Shown here one piece after another: positions 40,856 to 51,124 of a DNA stretch of 53,254 nt. The DNA is from Selenomonadaceae bacterium (GTDB taxonomy: Bacteria; Bacillota; Negativicutes; Selenomonadales; Selenomonadaceae): NCBI GenBank assembly GCA_017476005.1, contig JAFVEM010000056.1, positions 1 to 53,254 on the forward strand. The letters are read 5' to 3'. Position 1 is the stretch's first letter, and the number at the start of each line of letters is the position of its first letter. The translations under genes and the position numbers were made by a program. The notes beneath the pieces are model-generated. The model saw only the letters and a program-made list of their open reading frames with translations, did not search any database and was not told where the DNA came from.

Positions 40856-42115
40856 TTATTTCTTTCTGATACCGGCGGCTTTTCCCATAATTTTGGCGTT
40901 TTCGTTGGCCGTCTTGTCCGGGGCGAAAGCCTTAAGCGCCTTAAGCGCCGTCGCCTCGTCGGGACAAAGCACCAGCTCTACCCGCTTACCCAAAAGTCGC
41001 TTGGCCTGCCGAAAAACCAAACGGTAATTGGCATGGGAGGCCACCATGACATAAGAGGCGGCCATGTCGCTGTGTCCGGCGCTAACAAGTTCAGCCACCG
41101 AAGGGCACTTATCCGGCGCGCCGGTGACGAGGACGGAGGCTCCGGCTTTTTGCAGTTCTTGCGCCGCCTCCGCATTGGCCGCCACCGCCAGCGCCGCCAC
41201 CGGCATGATGGCATCGTGAGCCGTCAGGGCGTGGGCTTCCGACATATTGATGATGCGAATATCCGTCAAAGGCCCCCAACCCACGGCCTGTTCCATTACG
41301 CGACCCACATGGTCGGTATGAATATGGACGGCGATGTATTTCTCGTAGCGTTCCGCCAAGGCGAAATTGCTAAACTCTTTCAGTTGCTTCTCCAGTTCCG
41401 GCACGTTTATTTTGGTGTTCTTAATGCGCAAAGTGAGGCAGTAAGGACGCACCAAATCGTCTCTGGGGTCGGGCATATCGGCGCTGCGCCCCAAGCCCAA
41501 AGAGAGACTTACCGCCGGCGAAACAAAATTTCCGTCGAGACCTTTAAGGCACCCACGGAGGAAAATAAACATGACGCTGGCGCCGGCATCTTTTTCCGCG
41601 AGGTCGTTCATGGCTTTTTCTCCGGCGTCAATGGCGGCGTTCAAAATCTCCGCGATGGGGAGATTGGCGCGCACCGCATGGTAAGCGCCTTTGGCTACGG
41701 CCTTGGCCACGGTAATAAAAGGGCGCTCCGGGTAGCCCTCGGGCATAACTCGCTGGGCGTAGAGAATACCGTATTGAAAAGCCTTGCCAAATTCCGAAGA
41801 GGAGGCGTTTAATTTTCCCGACAGACCTTTGCTGAGGCCGCGAAAAAGTTGCGCCAAAATGACGCCGGAGTTGCCTCGCGCGCCAAAAACAGCCGCCGCC
41901 GCCACCCGAGAAGAAAGCCCCCCGATGCTCTCGTCCTTCACCTCGTACAAAGGCATCACCGCCGCCCCCATGGTATGCAAAATATGGGTACCGGCCTTTA
42001 GCCTCGCCACGTCCAGTTTGTTAATATGGTCGTATTCCAAAAGAAACTCGCTGTAAGCTCCCGTCACCATGCGTTTATAATCGCCGCCGGTGATTACTTC
42101 TCTGTTGCCTGTCAT
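40856..42115 (-). CDS. DhaL/FakA-like protein without the metal-ATP Asp loop
   Basis: A 419-residue relative of fatty-acid kinase FakA (YloV). It retains the N-terminal 'ITGGDYKRMVTGAYSEFLLE' and 'FGARGNSGVILAQLFRGLSK', and the C-terminal half (EKYIAVHIHTDHVGRVMEQA) is FakA-like. The ATP-Mg loop, usually LNVxPVPDGDTGTNM, reads LDVARLKAGTHI: all three metal-binding Asp are gone and about three residues are deleted. Kinase activity is therefore unlikely; a binding or regulatory role is inferred. The ATG at 42115 is used because a TATAAT at about 42155 lies between it and an upstream ATG at 42193. Confidence 0.8.
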   Translation of the reverse strand: MTGNREVITGGDYKRMVTGAYSEFLLEYDHINKLDVARLKAGTHILHTMGAAVMPLYEVKDESIGGLSSRVAAAAVFGARGNSGVILAQLFRGLSKGLSGKLNASSSEFGKAFQYGILYAQRVMPEGYPERPFITVAKAVAKGAYHAVRANLPIAEILNAAIDAGEKAMNDLAEKDAGASVMFIFLRGCLKGLDGNFVSPAVSLSLGLGRSADMPDPRDDLVRPYCLTLRIKNTKINVPELEKQLKEFSNFALAERYEKYIAVHIHTDHVGRVMEQAVGWGPLTDIRIINMSEAHALTAHDAIMPVAALAVAANAEAAQELQKAGASVLVTGAPDKCPSVAELVSAGHSDMAASYVMVASHANYRLVFRQAKRLLGKRVELVLCPDEATALKALKAFAPDKTANENAKIMGKAAGIRKK

Positions 42116-42286
42116 GCTGTTCACATCCAATCGATACACGAAAATATTTTTCATTATAGCACAGATAGCCAACGCATGACTATAGTTTGACAAGACAAAA
42201 CATGCGTTTTTGGTGAAAAACTGTTACTGTTCACGGGCTTCGTACTCCCCCCTGCCGTTGGGCTGACGGAGGGAGTGTACCGCTCA

Positions 42287-42329
42287 TAAAAAAAATAGCT
42301 ACCTACAGTCGCGTAGATAGCTTTTTTTC
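42287..42329 (-). terminator. Terminator of the autotransporter gene (bidirectional)
   Basis: AGCTACCTAC / GTAGATAGCT stem with loop AGTCGC, flanked by A8 and T7, so it works on both strands. A second GC-rich hairpin (GTACTCCC...GGGAGTGTAC, 42242-42280) lies between it and the FakA-like gene. Confidence 0.8.
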
Positions 42330-42337
42330 TTTGCGCC

Positions 42338-45300
42338 TCAAAACGCCTTCTTCAGTTTCAAGGTGGCGGTGACGCCCTGTTGTTTGCCTACCCAAGCAGT
42401 GCAGTTGGCATCGAAAGTCCACGGGGAATTTTTGAAGGGCTTTACCTGCCAGCCCGTTTCCAACATGAAACTGGAGCCGCGAGAGCCGATGTCCGGCGTG
42501 GAGTAGCCGTTGTAATGAGCGCGAGCGGCGCCGCTGAACTCGAATTGATAGGCTATACCCGTGTAAAAACGCTGATTCCTTTTGGTCTGCTTGGTTATCT
42601 TGGCGCCCAAGCGAAATCTGCCGCTATCCACCGCATCAAATTCATAGGTTTCGCCGCTGGATAAATGAGCGCTCATGCCGTTTTGATGCGCGTGATGATA
42701 CATGGCATAGACCACCAACCGGTTTCTTTTGCCAATCCGGAAATTGCGTCCCACATGCAAATGTCCAGCCCAACAGGGAGCCGACACGTCATAATAAACA
42801 GGGGGCAATAAATTGCCGTTGGCGTCCTTAAAATCCCCGGAGGTAAAATCCATTTGGGTGCGCCCCATACGGAAACTGCCTTCAATATAAAAACCGTTGT
42901 CCAAAGCCTTCCGAGCGATAAAACCGCCGGCTAAGTAACTGGTGTTGCCGTGGCCGTGTATGCCGGGAGCATCTATGTAGGAATCGTAACTGGATTTGCC
43001 GTAGTCGATTATCGGGGCGAAAAACAATTTACTGCCGTTGGCATAGTCAAGCTCTCTAGCCCAGCCCAAATCCATGCCCCAACTTTTGCTGTCCACATGG
43101 CCGTTGCCCGTATCGGTACGGGTACTGCCCACTCCCATATTGCCGAACATGTGAAACTCGCTCACCAGTTCCGCTTGCGCCGTCATGGACTCCTTGGCTT
43201 CCTCAGTAGCCTCTTGGACTTCGGCAGTTGTCTCTGTCGCTATGGGAGTTTCCCCGGAGGTGTCCGTAACGGTGGCCATATCCCCGTCCATTACTTCCGG
43301 CGGCAACCATTGCGCGCCCAAATCCACCACCTTGTCCATTAGGAAAACTGCCGGGGTACTGGATTGAGCTACCGCCGCAGTTTGTGGTTTCAAGCCCGTG
43401 GAGTGTTGGGTGACGGTGGCGGTTATGGAACTAGAGCCGCTTGGCCCTATTTCCATGCCCCAATCCGTAGAAATTCCTTGGGAAATCAGACCGTAGGTGG
43501 TAGCGTCCGACGTGATAAGACCGTTGGCATTGGTGATAAGGGTAATGCTGTCCCCTGTGCTTAGGGTTGCATCGCCGGGAACGCTGACCCCGATGGCCGT
43601 GCCGGATAAATCCGTTTGACCGCCGTTAGAATTGCCAGTGTCGGTGTTAGAGAGGGTGAGGACAGTATCGCCGTTGGCAACAGTGCTAGGCAAATAAAAA
43701 TTGATATTGTCGAAGCCGGAAATATTTTTGGCGGTCACTGCCGACGAATAAATATTTAAGGTGTTGTTCTCGCCCTGCGCTCCCAAGCTGACGGTGCTTT
43801 GGTAGTTGCTCTGATTGGCGCTACCGATGAGATAAGCCTCGGTTAAATCGGGACTGCCGGAGATGTTGATGGTGTTGTCGGAACTCTCTACGCCGTCGCC
43901 GGAAACGCTGCCCAAGATGTAGCAGTCGATACGGGTGGCGGCGTCATCGTCGCTGATGTTCACAGTGTTGCCGTAAGCCTTGCCCGACGTACTATAGCCG
44001 CCGAAAACATCGCCGTCGATATGACCGCCGGAGACGGTAACGGTATTGCCCGTAGCTTCGCCGCTATCGGTAAAGCCGCCGTGAATATCCCCCACCACAC
44101 TGCCGCCTTTAATGGCGAGAAGATTTTGTCGGACGTTGCCGCTGATGCTGACCCCGGCAGAGGCTCCCCCCTCCGTGATGGTGCCACCGCTGAAATTTAT
44201 CGCGTTGCCTGTCACGTCTCCTTTATCGGAAAGACCGCCCCACACGCCGAGTCCAAAGCTCCCACCCGTGACATTTAAGACGTTGTCGCTGACTTGCCCT
44301 TCTTCCGAACCAGCCGCCCAAACTGGCAAAGTAAAATCGCCGCTGACGACGTTTATAGTGTTTCGTTGCAGAATTTGTTCGGTAGGCTTGCCCGACTCGA
44401 AAATATGCTCTCCCGCTTGGTCATAGGTGACGGAAGCGCCGTTGACGGTATATTGGCCGTTGGCGTGGTCGATGGTCACTACGTTGTCGGTATAACCTCT
44501 GACGTAACTGTCGGTAGGATTCGTGGGAGCCGGGACAGGCGTGGGATTTTCCGGGGTTACGGGAGTCACGTCTTCTGCCGGAGAAAGGGGCGGCGTTGTT
44601 TCTTCGCCGATTAGAGCTATAACATTGTTATCGTCGGCTTTTTTCACCGTTACGTCATAATCAAGGGAAATGCCCCAAGACAGTTTGCCCTGCTTGATAG
44701 CGCTGTCTGTCAAAATCCCGTTGGCATTGGAAAGGAGTTTCACTTTGTCGCCGTTTGTCAAAGGACTTCCGGCGGCAAAACCGATATTAAAGGTGGCGCC
44801 TCGCACGTCCGTTTGACCGCCCGTCAGTGTCAGGATGGTGTCGCCGTTTTTCACCGTGCCGGGAATATAAAAATTCAGGGTGTCGAAGTTCACGATATTT
44901 TGCGCCGTCAGTCCCGAAGAGTAAACATTCAAAGTATTGCCGGAAATAATGCCGCCGTCGCTAAATGCGCCGTAGAGGGTGGCTAGGGCAAGGTCGGGGT
45001 AGTCGTAAACATTTACGATGTTGTTCGTGGCCCCTCCGCCTATGCTGTAGCCGCCATAGACGGCGCCGTTTACCGCGCCGCCTTTAAGGGTTACGGTGTT
45101 GTTATTCGCCGCGCCGCTGTCTGCTTTACCGCCGATGACGCTACCTTGCACAGCGCCGCCCGATATTTCCACATAATTTTTCGCAGCCGCGTTACCGATA
45201 CCGCCAATAACAAAGCCATCCTTTATTTCCGGCGCATTAAACAAGGTGATTGTCCCGTCGCCTATGACCTTGCCGCCTTTCACATAAGCGTTGTTGCCTT

Positions 45301-48300
45301 CTGCCGTGCCGTTGATGGCTATACCGCCCACCAAGGAACGCACTGCGCCGTTGCTTATCGTGGCTCCGTTGTCCGTTATGTAGGCTCCCGGCATCGCCGA
45401 ATTTACACTAATCGCGTCGGTGCCGACGCCGCCAACAGCCAAATCAAAATAGCCGCCCTTGACGGTGACAAAACTACTCCACAGGGTATTGTTTTCGCTG
45501 TAGCCGCCAAAGACATAGGCTTTGCCTCCCGTGGGGAAAGCGGTGTTTGTTCCCGTCACATTCACTACGTTATCGCGCACCATTTGTTGCAAGCTGTAAG
45601 AACCGTAGATATAGGAGTCGTGGTTGTCGGGGACAATGCCCGTATATTCAACCTCGCCCTTAAATACATTGAGGTTGGTATTGGCACCGTAAAGCGAATA
45701 ATTTCCGGCAATCAGGCTGTAGGGAACAGTGGCCTTTTCGGTGACAGTCACGGTATTGTTACTGAGTACCGTATCGCCGGCAGAAGTACCGACGGTATCC
45801 ACCAAACCGCCGTATAATTTTATGCCGTCGGCGAAGGTGCCGCCGGAAACAGAAAGGGTATTGGAATTTACGCTGTCGTGGGCAACGCCTGCCGCCGCTA
45901 TGCTTGCTTGAATATTGCCGCCAGTGATGGAAACGACGTTGTTGTCGGCGGAACTGTAAGCGGAAAAGCCGCCGTAAATATTGCCGTTTACATCGCGGCT
46001 AACCGTCACTTGGTTATTATTCGCCTCGGCGCCGGTGGTTTTTGTGCCGCCCACGATGATAGAAGTATCGCGCACGGCATCAGAAGCCGCCCAGCCGCCG
46101 TAAACGCCCGTCATGTCTCCCGTGTAGGGGACTACTAAATTATTTATGGCGTAGCTTGTAGGGTCAACGCTGACCACGTTGTCGGAGGCGCTTAATTCCT
46201 CTGCCCTTGCAATAATGGCGTTGGTACCGAGTTTTTCTACAACTAAGTTATCCGCTTCATTTAGTTTGCCAAAGGTCGTATTGCTTGTGTTGATGCCATT
46301 GTTATTCACCATGAGCAGAATTTCCTTGCCGTCGGCTAAAGTAACGCCCGTGTCCAGTCCGGCTTTCACCGTTACCTTATATAAATCTGTTTGCCCGTCG
46401 GTCAAGGTTAAGAGGGCATCATGATGAGCGGCGGTAACGGGGATATGGAAGTTTATGTTTTGGAAGTTGAAGATGTTTTGCGCCGTGTGACCCTTGCCGT
46501 AAACGGTCAAAGTGTTTCCCTGACTGCTTTGCACGGTATCATTAACCAAGGCTGTTCTGTCGTAGGCGTAATTAGGATGATTTAAGAAAACGCTCTCTAT
46601 GCCGCCGCTCTGCAAGGCTCCGCCGATTAAAGCGCCTCTTAAATCCGGCGAGCCGGAGATTTCGACCTCATTACTGCGAATGTAATTGGAATCCGTTGAA
46701 GCGCCGCCCAAGATAAAACCCGTAACGGTCCCCCCCGATATTTTAACTTTATTGCCGTTTATGGCGCCGTCATGCGTACTCATGCCGCCGATAACGTCCA
46801 TAACCTCGCCGCCGGAGACGGTAACGGTATTGCTACTTACGCTTTGAAAGTTGTTGTTTTTGGTAAAACCGCCTATGGCTCTTGCTACCGTGCCGGAGTC
46901 AATATTCACCGCATTGCTCGACACATTGGCAGAATTGCTGCGCCCACCGACCACAAAAGGGAGCGACCCAGACGAAACAGTGACCGTATTCTCGGAAGCT
47001 ACCCCGCTAGCGCTATATCCCCCGTAAACGTGCCCCACAAAGCTGTCATAATTTCCGGCAGCGTAGGCATTATCGCTAACCATTGTTAAGCCGTTGATTG
47101 TTACGAGATTATTGTTTGCCGCTCCGCTTGCCGCATAGCCGCCCACAACCTCGCTAAATGCTCCTAAACCAATCTCCACCGTGTTCGCAGAAGCAACGGC
47201 TGTATCAGTGGCGAATCCTCCATAAACTTCAGCCTTAACACCGCTAGATAAAGTAGCATTTGTAGCATTTATTGTGACATGATTATCATGTACCGAACCG
47301 CTATTACTCCAGCCGCCCAATATATCAGAGCTATAGGTCGTTGGTATATTGCCGTTAAAGTTGATAGTATTATCACAAACTTCTGCCGTAGTAATCTTAT
47401 CAATGCTGAGATAACCGCCATAAATTATTCTGTAAGGTAGCGTAACCCCTGCTGCTATACTGATTTCATTAGATTTGATAATGCCGCTAGTCATATTACT
47501 ACTGCCTGCAGCACCGCTGTTTGAAATGGAGCCGCCGTAAATCATTGACGTAGCTGTGTTGTCGAATGTTCCGCCAGTTATGCTAATCGTATTTCCCTGT
47601 ACAGTTGCCGTTGCGCCATCAGTATTACCCCAAATGTAACCGCCGTAAATAGAAGATGCCTTAACAGTGCCACTGGAAATATTAACTTGATTCCCTGATA
47701 CCAATTTTTCATATGCCCCGGTAGTTCCTATATTTCCACCTTTTATGGAGCTAACACTAACATTGCCGCCGCTAATATTAACTTCGTTATCCGTAACACT
47801 AACATCAGTGGTCGTGCCGCTAATAGAAGTAGTACGACCGCCGTCAATTTGATTTACCGTAACCGAACCGCCTTCGATATTAATTTTATTTCGTGCAAGA
47901 CTTCCCGTTGAATGCCAACCGGCATCTAAAAAGCCGTTGGAATTGGAATTATTGATCGAGCCTTTTTTTATGGTGACAACATTATCTGTTGCTTCGATTC
48001 CACCGATTATCAACGAACCGCCATAGACGTTACCGGTTATAGTTGCACTTGCACCATCAAGAATAACTGTATTGCCAACAACTTTTTTGCCGTTACTGCC
48101 ACCGTAAACATTGCCGTTTACATTACCGCCTGTAATATTTACATGATTGTAATTAACTTCAATGCTACTACCGTCAGCGGAAACAAAACCCCCGTATATC
48201 CCCACCCCGCTCTTAAACACTCCATCCAAAATATTGACAGTGTTCCCCGTGACATTTGTCCCTGCCCCGGTGGAATACCCACCGTAAATATAATCAACGT

Positions 48301-48512
48301 CTAACAGATTGAAAGTGTCAAAAGGGTACTCGTCGGAACCAATTTTATATTTGTCGGCCTCGACATCTACGACGTTGTTTGCCGCCGAGTCAGGCTTAAT
48401 CTCTGCCGCCAACGCCAACTCTGTCCCCCCCCCCGTGGACAGCCAACATGGCTAGGCTCAAAGAGACGAGTCTGGCAAGAAAATTTTTACGGGGAAGGCG
48501 GCGAGGGGTCAT
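42338..48512 (-). CDS. Giant autotransporter adhesin, out of frame at a G10 tract (phase-variable candidate)
   Basis: About 2057 codons. From ATG 48512 a signal peptide is read (MTPRRLPRKNFLARLVSLSL then AMLAVHG), then a G10 tract (48425-48434). With 10 G the frame ends at a TAA within 15 codons; with 9 it continues as GGGTELALAAEIKPDS into the passenger. The passenger has dozens of repeats of the type GNxVxIxGGxVxGxVYGGxS, probably a beta-helix, in three large blocks separated by homologous linkers (TAQNIVNFDTLNFYIPG, TLTLxGGQTD). The C-terminal about 270 residues are an autotransporter beta-barrel (LVSEFHMFGNMGVGSTRTD...) ending in KLKKAF with terminal Phe. AAAGGA precedes the ATG. The 5' third of the passenger is richer in A/T than the rest. 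Confidence 0.88.
48425..48434 (-). repeat. Poly-G (G10) tract between signal peptide and passenger
   Basis: Ten consecutive C on the plus strand. Codon phase from ATG 48512 to the passenger frame needs a multiple of three (9 or 12). The assembly therefore shows the OFF state. Confidence 0.85.
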
Positions 48513-48567
48513 TTTGAATCATTCCTTTCTGTTTTGGGAGGGGGAGTAGCACAATGATTTTCATGGG

Positions 48568-49307
48568 TTAGAGGACGGCAACGCCGAGGGATTTGGCTAA
48601 TTGTGTAACAGTGGCTTCGGGGAGTTTGCTGAATTTGACAATTTGGGGCAAAGGCATACCATCTTTTAGCATATCGGTAGCAACTTCTTTGCGAGTCCTG
48701 TTGATAGCCCGTTGGGCGGCCTTGTCAATCTCCGGCTTAAAAATTCTCGCTATAACAGCATCCATGGCGTTCTCCTCCCTTAACACTGCGGTTATTTTTT
48801 TATTGGCCTTTAGACATACTTCGATAACCGAACTTGCATGCTCTTTGATGTTTTCATCGTTACTGGCTATCGCCTTGCGAGAATATGCCTTAACGTCCTC
48901 TTCAGTGCAACCGCCAACTAAAAGTTTCAGCCCCGTATATTCATTCGCAGGCAACTGCGACGTAACCACCAGTTGCGTTGTAATGCTGATTCTTCCGTCT
49001 ATCTTGTAAATGCCGGGGGCTTCCGAGGTTACGGCGAAGCCATCTTTCTCTAGCGCTTTAATCATCTCTCGTGGGTATCTGTGGCGCACCAAGGTCAAGG
49101 TAATCTCGCTGATGGGCAGTTCGTTTATCTTGCGGTCGTTGGATTTGTACATAAGGCCGTAGCCTTGGGCTTTATAGAAATCGTCAATGCTGAGGCTAGC
49201 ATTGGGGGATTTATACTCGAAAATGTTATCAGACTTGAAGAATTTTCCTATGGGGTCGGTAAGGATGGCATCTTAGGCTTTAGTTTCACTGTGTTATTCG
49301 ACGCCAT
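48568..49307 (-). pseudogene. Frameshifted member of an uncharacterised Rpn/PDDEXK-like family
   Basis: A gene of about 246 codons disrupted near its start. ATG 49307 reads MASNNTVKLKPK; the remainder, one frame over, reads DAILTDPIGKFFKSDNIFEY, KSPNASLSIDDFYKAQGYGL, then the 194-residue ORF starting at 49152 (MYKSNDRKINELPISE). One base missing in the TT at 49273-49274 (AAAG to AAG on the coding strand) explains it. The 'EYKSP' motif (E-x-K) and neighbouring D recall PDDEXK nuclease-like folds such as Rpn recombination-promoting proteins. The assignment is tentative. The C-terminus has a short helix-turn-helix-like segment (LPEATVTQLAKSLGVAVL). Confidence 0.7.
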
Positions 49308-49403
49308 GTATATTGACAGTTCTACATCCCTGCCCCAAATTCCTGCTTGTTTTCCAAGAGTATATTCAAATGGTGTCCGCAGGGCGGAGGGAGTTCACAC
49401 TGC

Positions 49404-49474
49404 CTACAGCGCAGCCACGCCCAAAGAATTAGCCAACTGCTGAATGGTGTCTTCGGGGAGGTTGCTATACACAG
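49404..49474 (-). pseudogene. C-terminal remnant of a paralog of the preceding gene
   Basis: The minus strand reads AVYSNLPEDTIQQLANSLGV then AAL and a stop, closely resembling the end of the gene at 48568-49307 (FSKLPEATVTQLAKSLGVAV). No start or upstream body is left, so it is a fragment of a duplicated copy. Between the fragments (49308-49403) I see no feature. Confidence 0.65.
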
Positions 49475-49476
49475 CG

Positions 49477-49514
49477 AGAGGGTAGAGAATTTCCCGTGGA
49501 AATCCCTACCCTCT
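49477..49514 (-). terminator. Hairpin after epsC
   Basis: AGGGTAG...GAATTTCC / GGAAAT...CTACCCT stem immediately downstream of the epsC stop. U-tract is poor, so termination is probable but not certain. Confidence 0.55.
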
Positions 49515-49521
49515 TTGCAAG

Positions 49522-50475
49522 CTATATCACATAAAACCAAGCGCCCTCATTATCTAAATCTGATTTTTCCACCATGTTTTTGCCCTCGTCGTAGCGCAGT
49601 TCCTGATTTTTGACGCTTACTTGGGTGCCGGGGGCTACCGATTTGGTAATGAAGACGTTGCCGCCGATGATGGCTCCTTCTCCGATGACCGTGTCGCCGC
49701 CTAAAATGGAGGCGCCGGAATAGATGGTTACATTGTCCTTGATGGTGGGATGGCGTTTGCGGTTCTTTAGTTGCCGCCCTCCCTTGGTGGATAAGGCGCC
49801 TAAGGTCACTCCTTGATAAATTTTGACGTGATCGCCGATGACCGTGGTTTCGCCGATAACAATGCCCGTGCCGTGGTCAATGAAGAAATGCCGCCCGATT
49901 TCGGCTCCCGGGTGGATGTCAATCCCGGTGCGGCTGTGGGCGTACTCGCTCATGATGCGAGGGATTACCGGTACGCCTAGAAGATGCAAAGCGTGCGCCA
50001 GCCGGTGGATGGTAATGGCGCGAATGCCGGGGTAGGAAAAAATTATCTCGTCTTCGCTGTAAGCCGCCGGATCTCCATCCAAAGTGGCCTGCACGTCCGT
50101 CTCGATGTAGTCCCGAATCCTCGGTATCCCTCGCAAAAAATCCAAGGTAATGCGTTGGGAGCGCTCCTCAATGCCTTCGTTCTTTTCCGCCTCCGGCAAA
50201 TTGTAGCGCAAAGCTACGGCTATCTGCTTATTGAGGCGAAAGGCAATATCCTCCACCACCAGCGACAGATTGTTCTTCACGTTGTAAATGCGGTAGGCTT
50301 GGTCTTTGTAAAACCCCGGGAAAATCACCCGAATGAGTTTTAAGGTCAGCTCCGTCACCAGCTTCCTGTCTGGCTGGCTGAATACGTCCAATTTGTCGAT
50401 GCTGCGGCCTTGTTCATAGTCCGTGAGTATGCTATCAATCACGCCGGGAATATTCCGGCCGATAATATCCGACAT
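49522..50475 (-). CDS. epsC: Serine O-acetyltransferase EpsC
   Basis: A 317-residue SAT of the long EpsC type. An N-terminal helical domain (about 1-165) is followed by the left-handed beta-helix of hexapeptide repeats: 'SRTGIDIHPGAEIGRHFFID', 'HGTGIVIGETTVIGDHVKIY', 'GVTLGALSTKGGRQLKNRKR' and 'IYSGASILGGDTVIGEGAII'. The conserved His pair (HPGA, HGTG) that activates serine is present. It makes O-acetylserine for cysteine synthesis. RBS AGGAGG precedes ATG 50475. No cysK is adjacent. Confidence 0.94.
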   Translation of the reverse strand: MSDIIGRNIPGVIDSILTDYEQGRSIDKLDVFSQPDRKLVTELTLKLIRVIFPGFYKDQAYRIYNVKNNLSLVVEDIAFRLNKQIAVALRYNLPEAEKNEGIEERSQRITLDFLRGIPRIRDYIETDVQATLDGDPAAYSEDEIIFSYPGIRAITIHRLAHALHLLGVPVIPRIMSEYAHSRTGIDIHPGAEIGRHFFIDHGTGIVIGETTVIGDHVKIYQGVTLGALSTKGGRQLKNRKRHPTIKDNVTIYSGASILGGDTVIGEGAIIGGNVFITKSVAPGTQVSVKNQELRYDEGKNMVEKSDLDNEGAWFYVI

Positions 50476-50549
50476 TTGCGTCCTCCTGTCTGCCCTGAAT
50501 CAATACCCTCGCTGAAAAATACAGGTAATGTTACGTCTGTTGTCCAATG

Positions 50550-50577
50550 ATTATACCACTGAATCTGCCGAACACAA
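50550..50577 (-). promoter_or_regulatory. Promoter of epsC
   Basis: On the minus strand, TTGTGT (50577-50572), 16 nt, TATAAT (50555-50550). It leaves an 80-nt leader before ATG 50475. Confidence 0.55.
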
Positions 50578-50641
50578 GAAGATTAGAATCGGGGAAGCAA
50601 AAAATTCTTTGGCTCCTCCGATGTTTTTGCGCCGCAATGTC

Positions 50642-50669
50642 TTGCGAAGGGAGGCAGAAGTGCTATACT
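50642..50669 (+). promoter_or_regulatory. Promoter of the truncated nucleotidyltransferase
   Basis: TTGCGA (50642-50647), 16 nt, TATACT (50664-50669), 53 nt upstream of ATG 50722. Confidence 0.5.
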
Positions 50670-50721
50670 CGCGAAGGAAATTTTGTTTTCCGCTCACAAA
50701 ATGACCGACAAAGGAGCTTAC

Positions 50722-50949
50722 ATGAAGATAATAATTCCTATGACAGGCTACGGCTCGCGGTTCGTGACGGCCGGCTACCGGGAGCTGAAAGCGCGTAGCA
50801 TTTTGCAACAACACGACAGGACGGATTATTTCTTTCTTGACTCCACTTTCTCGCCCAGCCCAATATTTTTTCGCCTTGTGGTGAACGTGGCTTCATACTG
50901 CGCGATCAAGTGCTTGGACTTTGCCATCACGTTAATCTTGGGCGATTAA
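50722..50949 (+). pseudogene. Truncated sugar-nucleotidyltransferase (N-terminus only)
   Basis: From ATG 50722, with AAAGGAG 7 nt upstream, the reading MKIIIPMTGYGSRFVTAGYR then ELK is the N-terminal nucleotide-binding motif of the NTP-transferase family. After about residue 23 the similarity stops abruptly (ARSILQQHDRTDYFFLD) and the ORF ends after 75 codons. A deletion has removed the rest. The promoter, RBS and start are intact, so a small novel peptide could still be made. Confidence 0.6.
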
Positions 50950-50985
50950 ACAGGCTCGGTCTGGCATAGGCCGAAATACTATGCA

Positions 50986-51030
50986 AGAAGCCCCCGGTAG
51001 AGGTCGCATCTCTAACCGGGGGCTTCCTTT
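50986..51030 (-). terminator. Terminator of flgE (usable on both strands)
   Basis: GAAGCCCCCGGT...ACCGGGGGCTTC stem with an inner AGAG/CTCT, between the truncated gene and flgE. T-rich on the plus side (CCTTTT). Confidence 0.75.
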
Positions 51031-51124
51031 TGTGGTTTTTGTCCATTGAGTTCGTGATGCGGCCATTATAACAGCCACATCACCAAAATGCAAGGGCTCA
51101 ACACAAATTTTCCCCCCCAAATTT

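Noticed and set aside
45146..45817. 223-codon plus-strand ORF opposite the autotransporter
   Set aside because: It arises from the repeated GGN/NGG codons of the passenger; no RBS, no family features.
42338..48418. CRISPR or tandem DNA repeat in the autotransporter region
   Set aside because: The periodicity is at the protein level (GNxVxIxGG), with variable spacing and no conserved direct DNA repeat.
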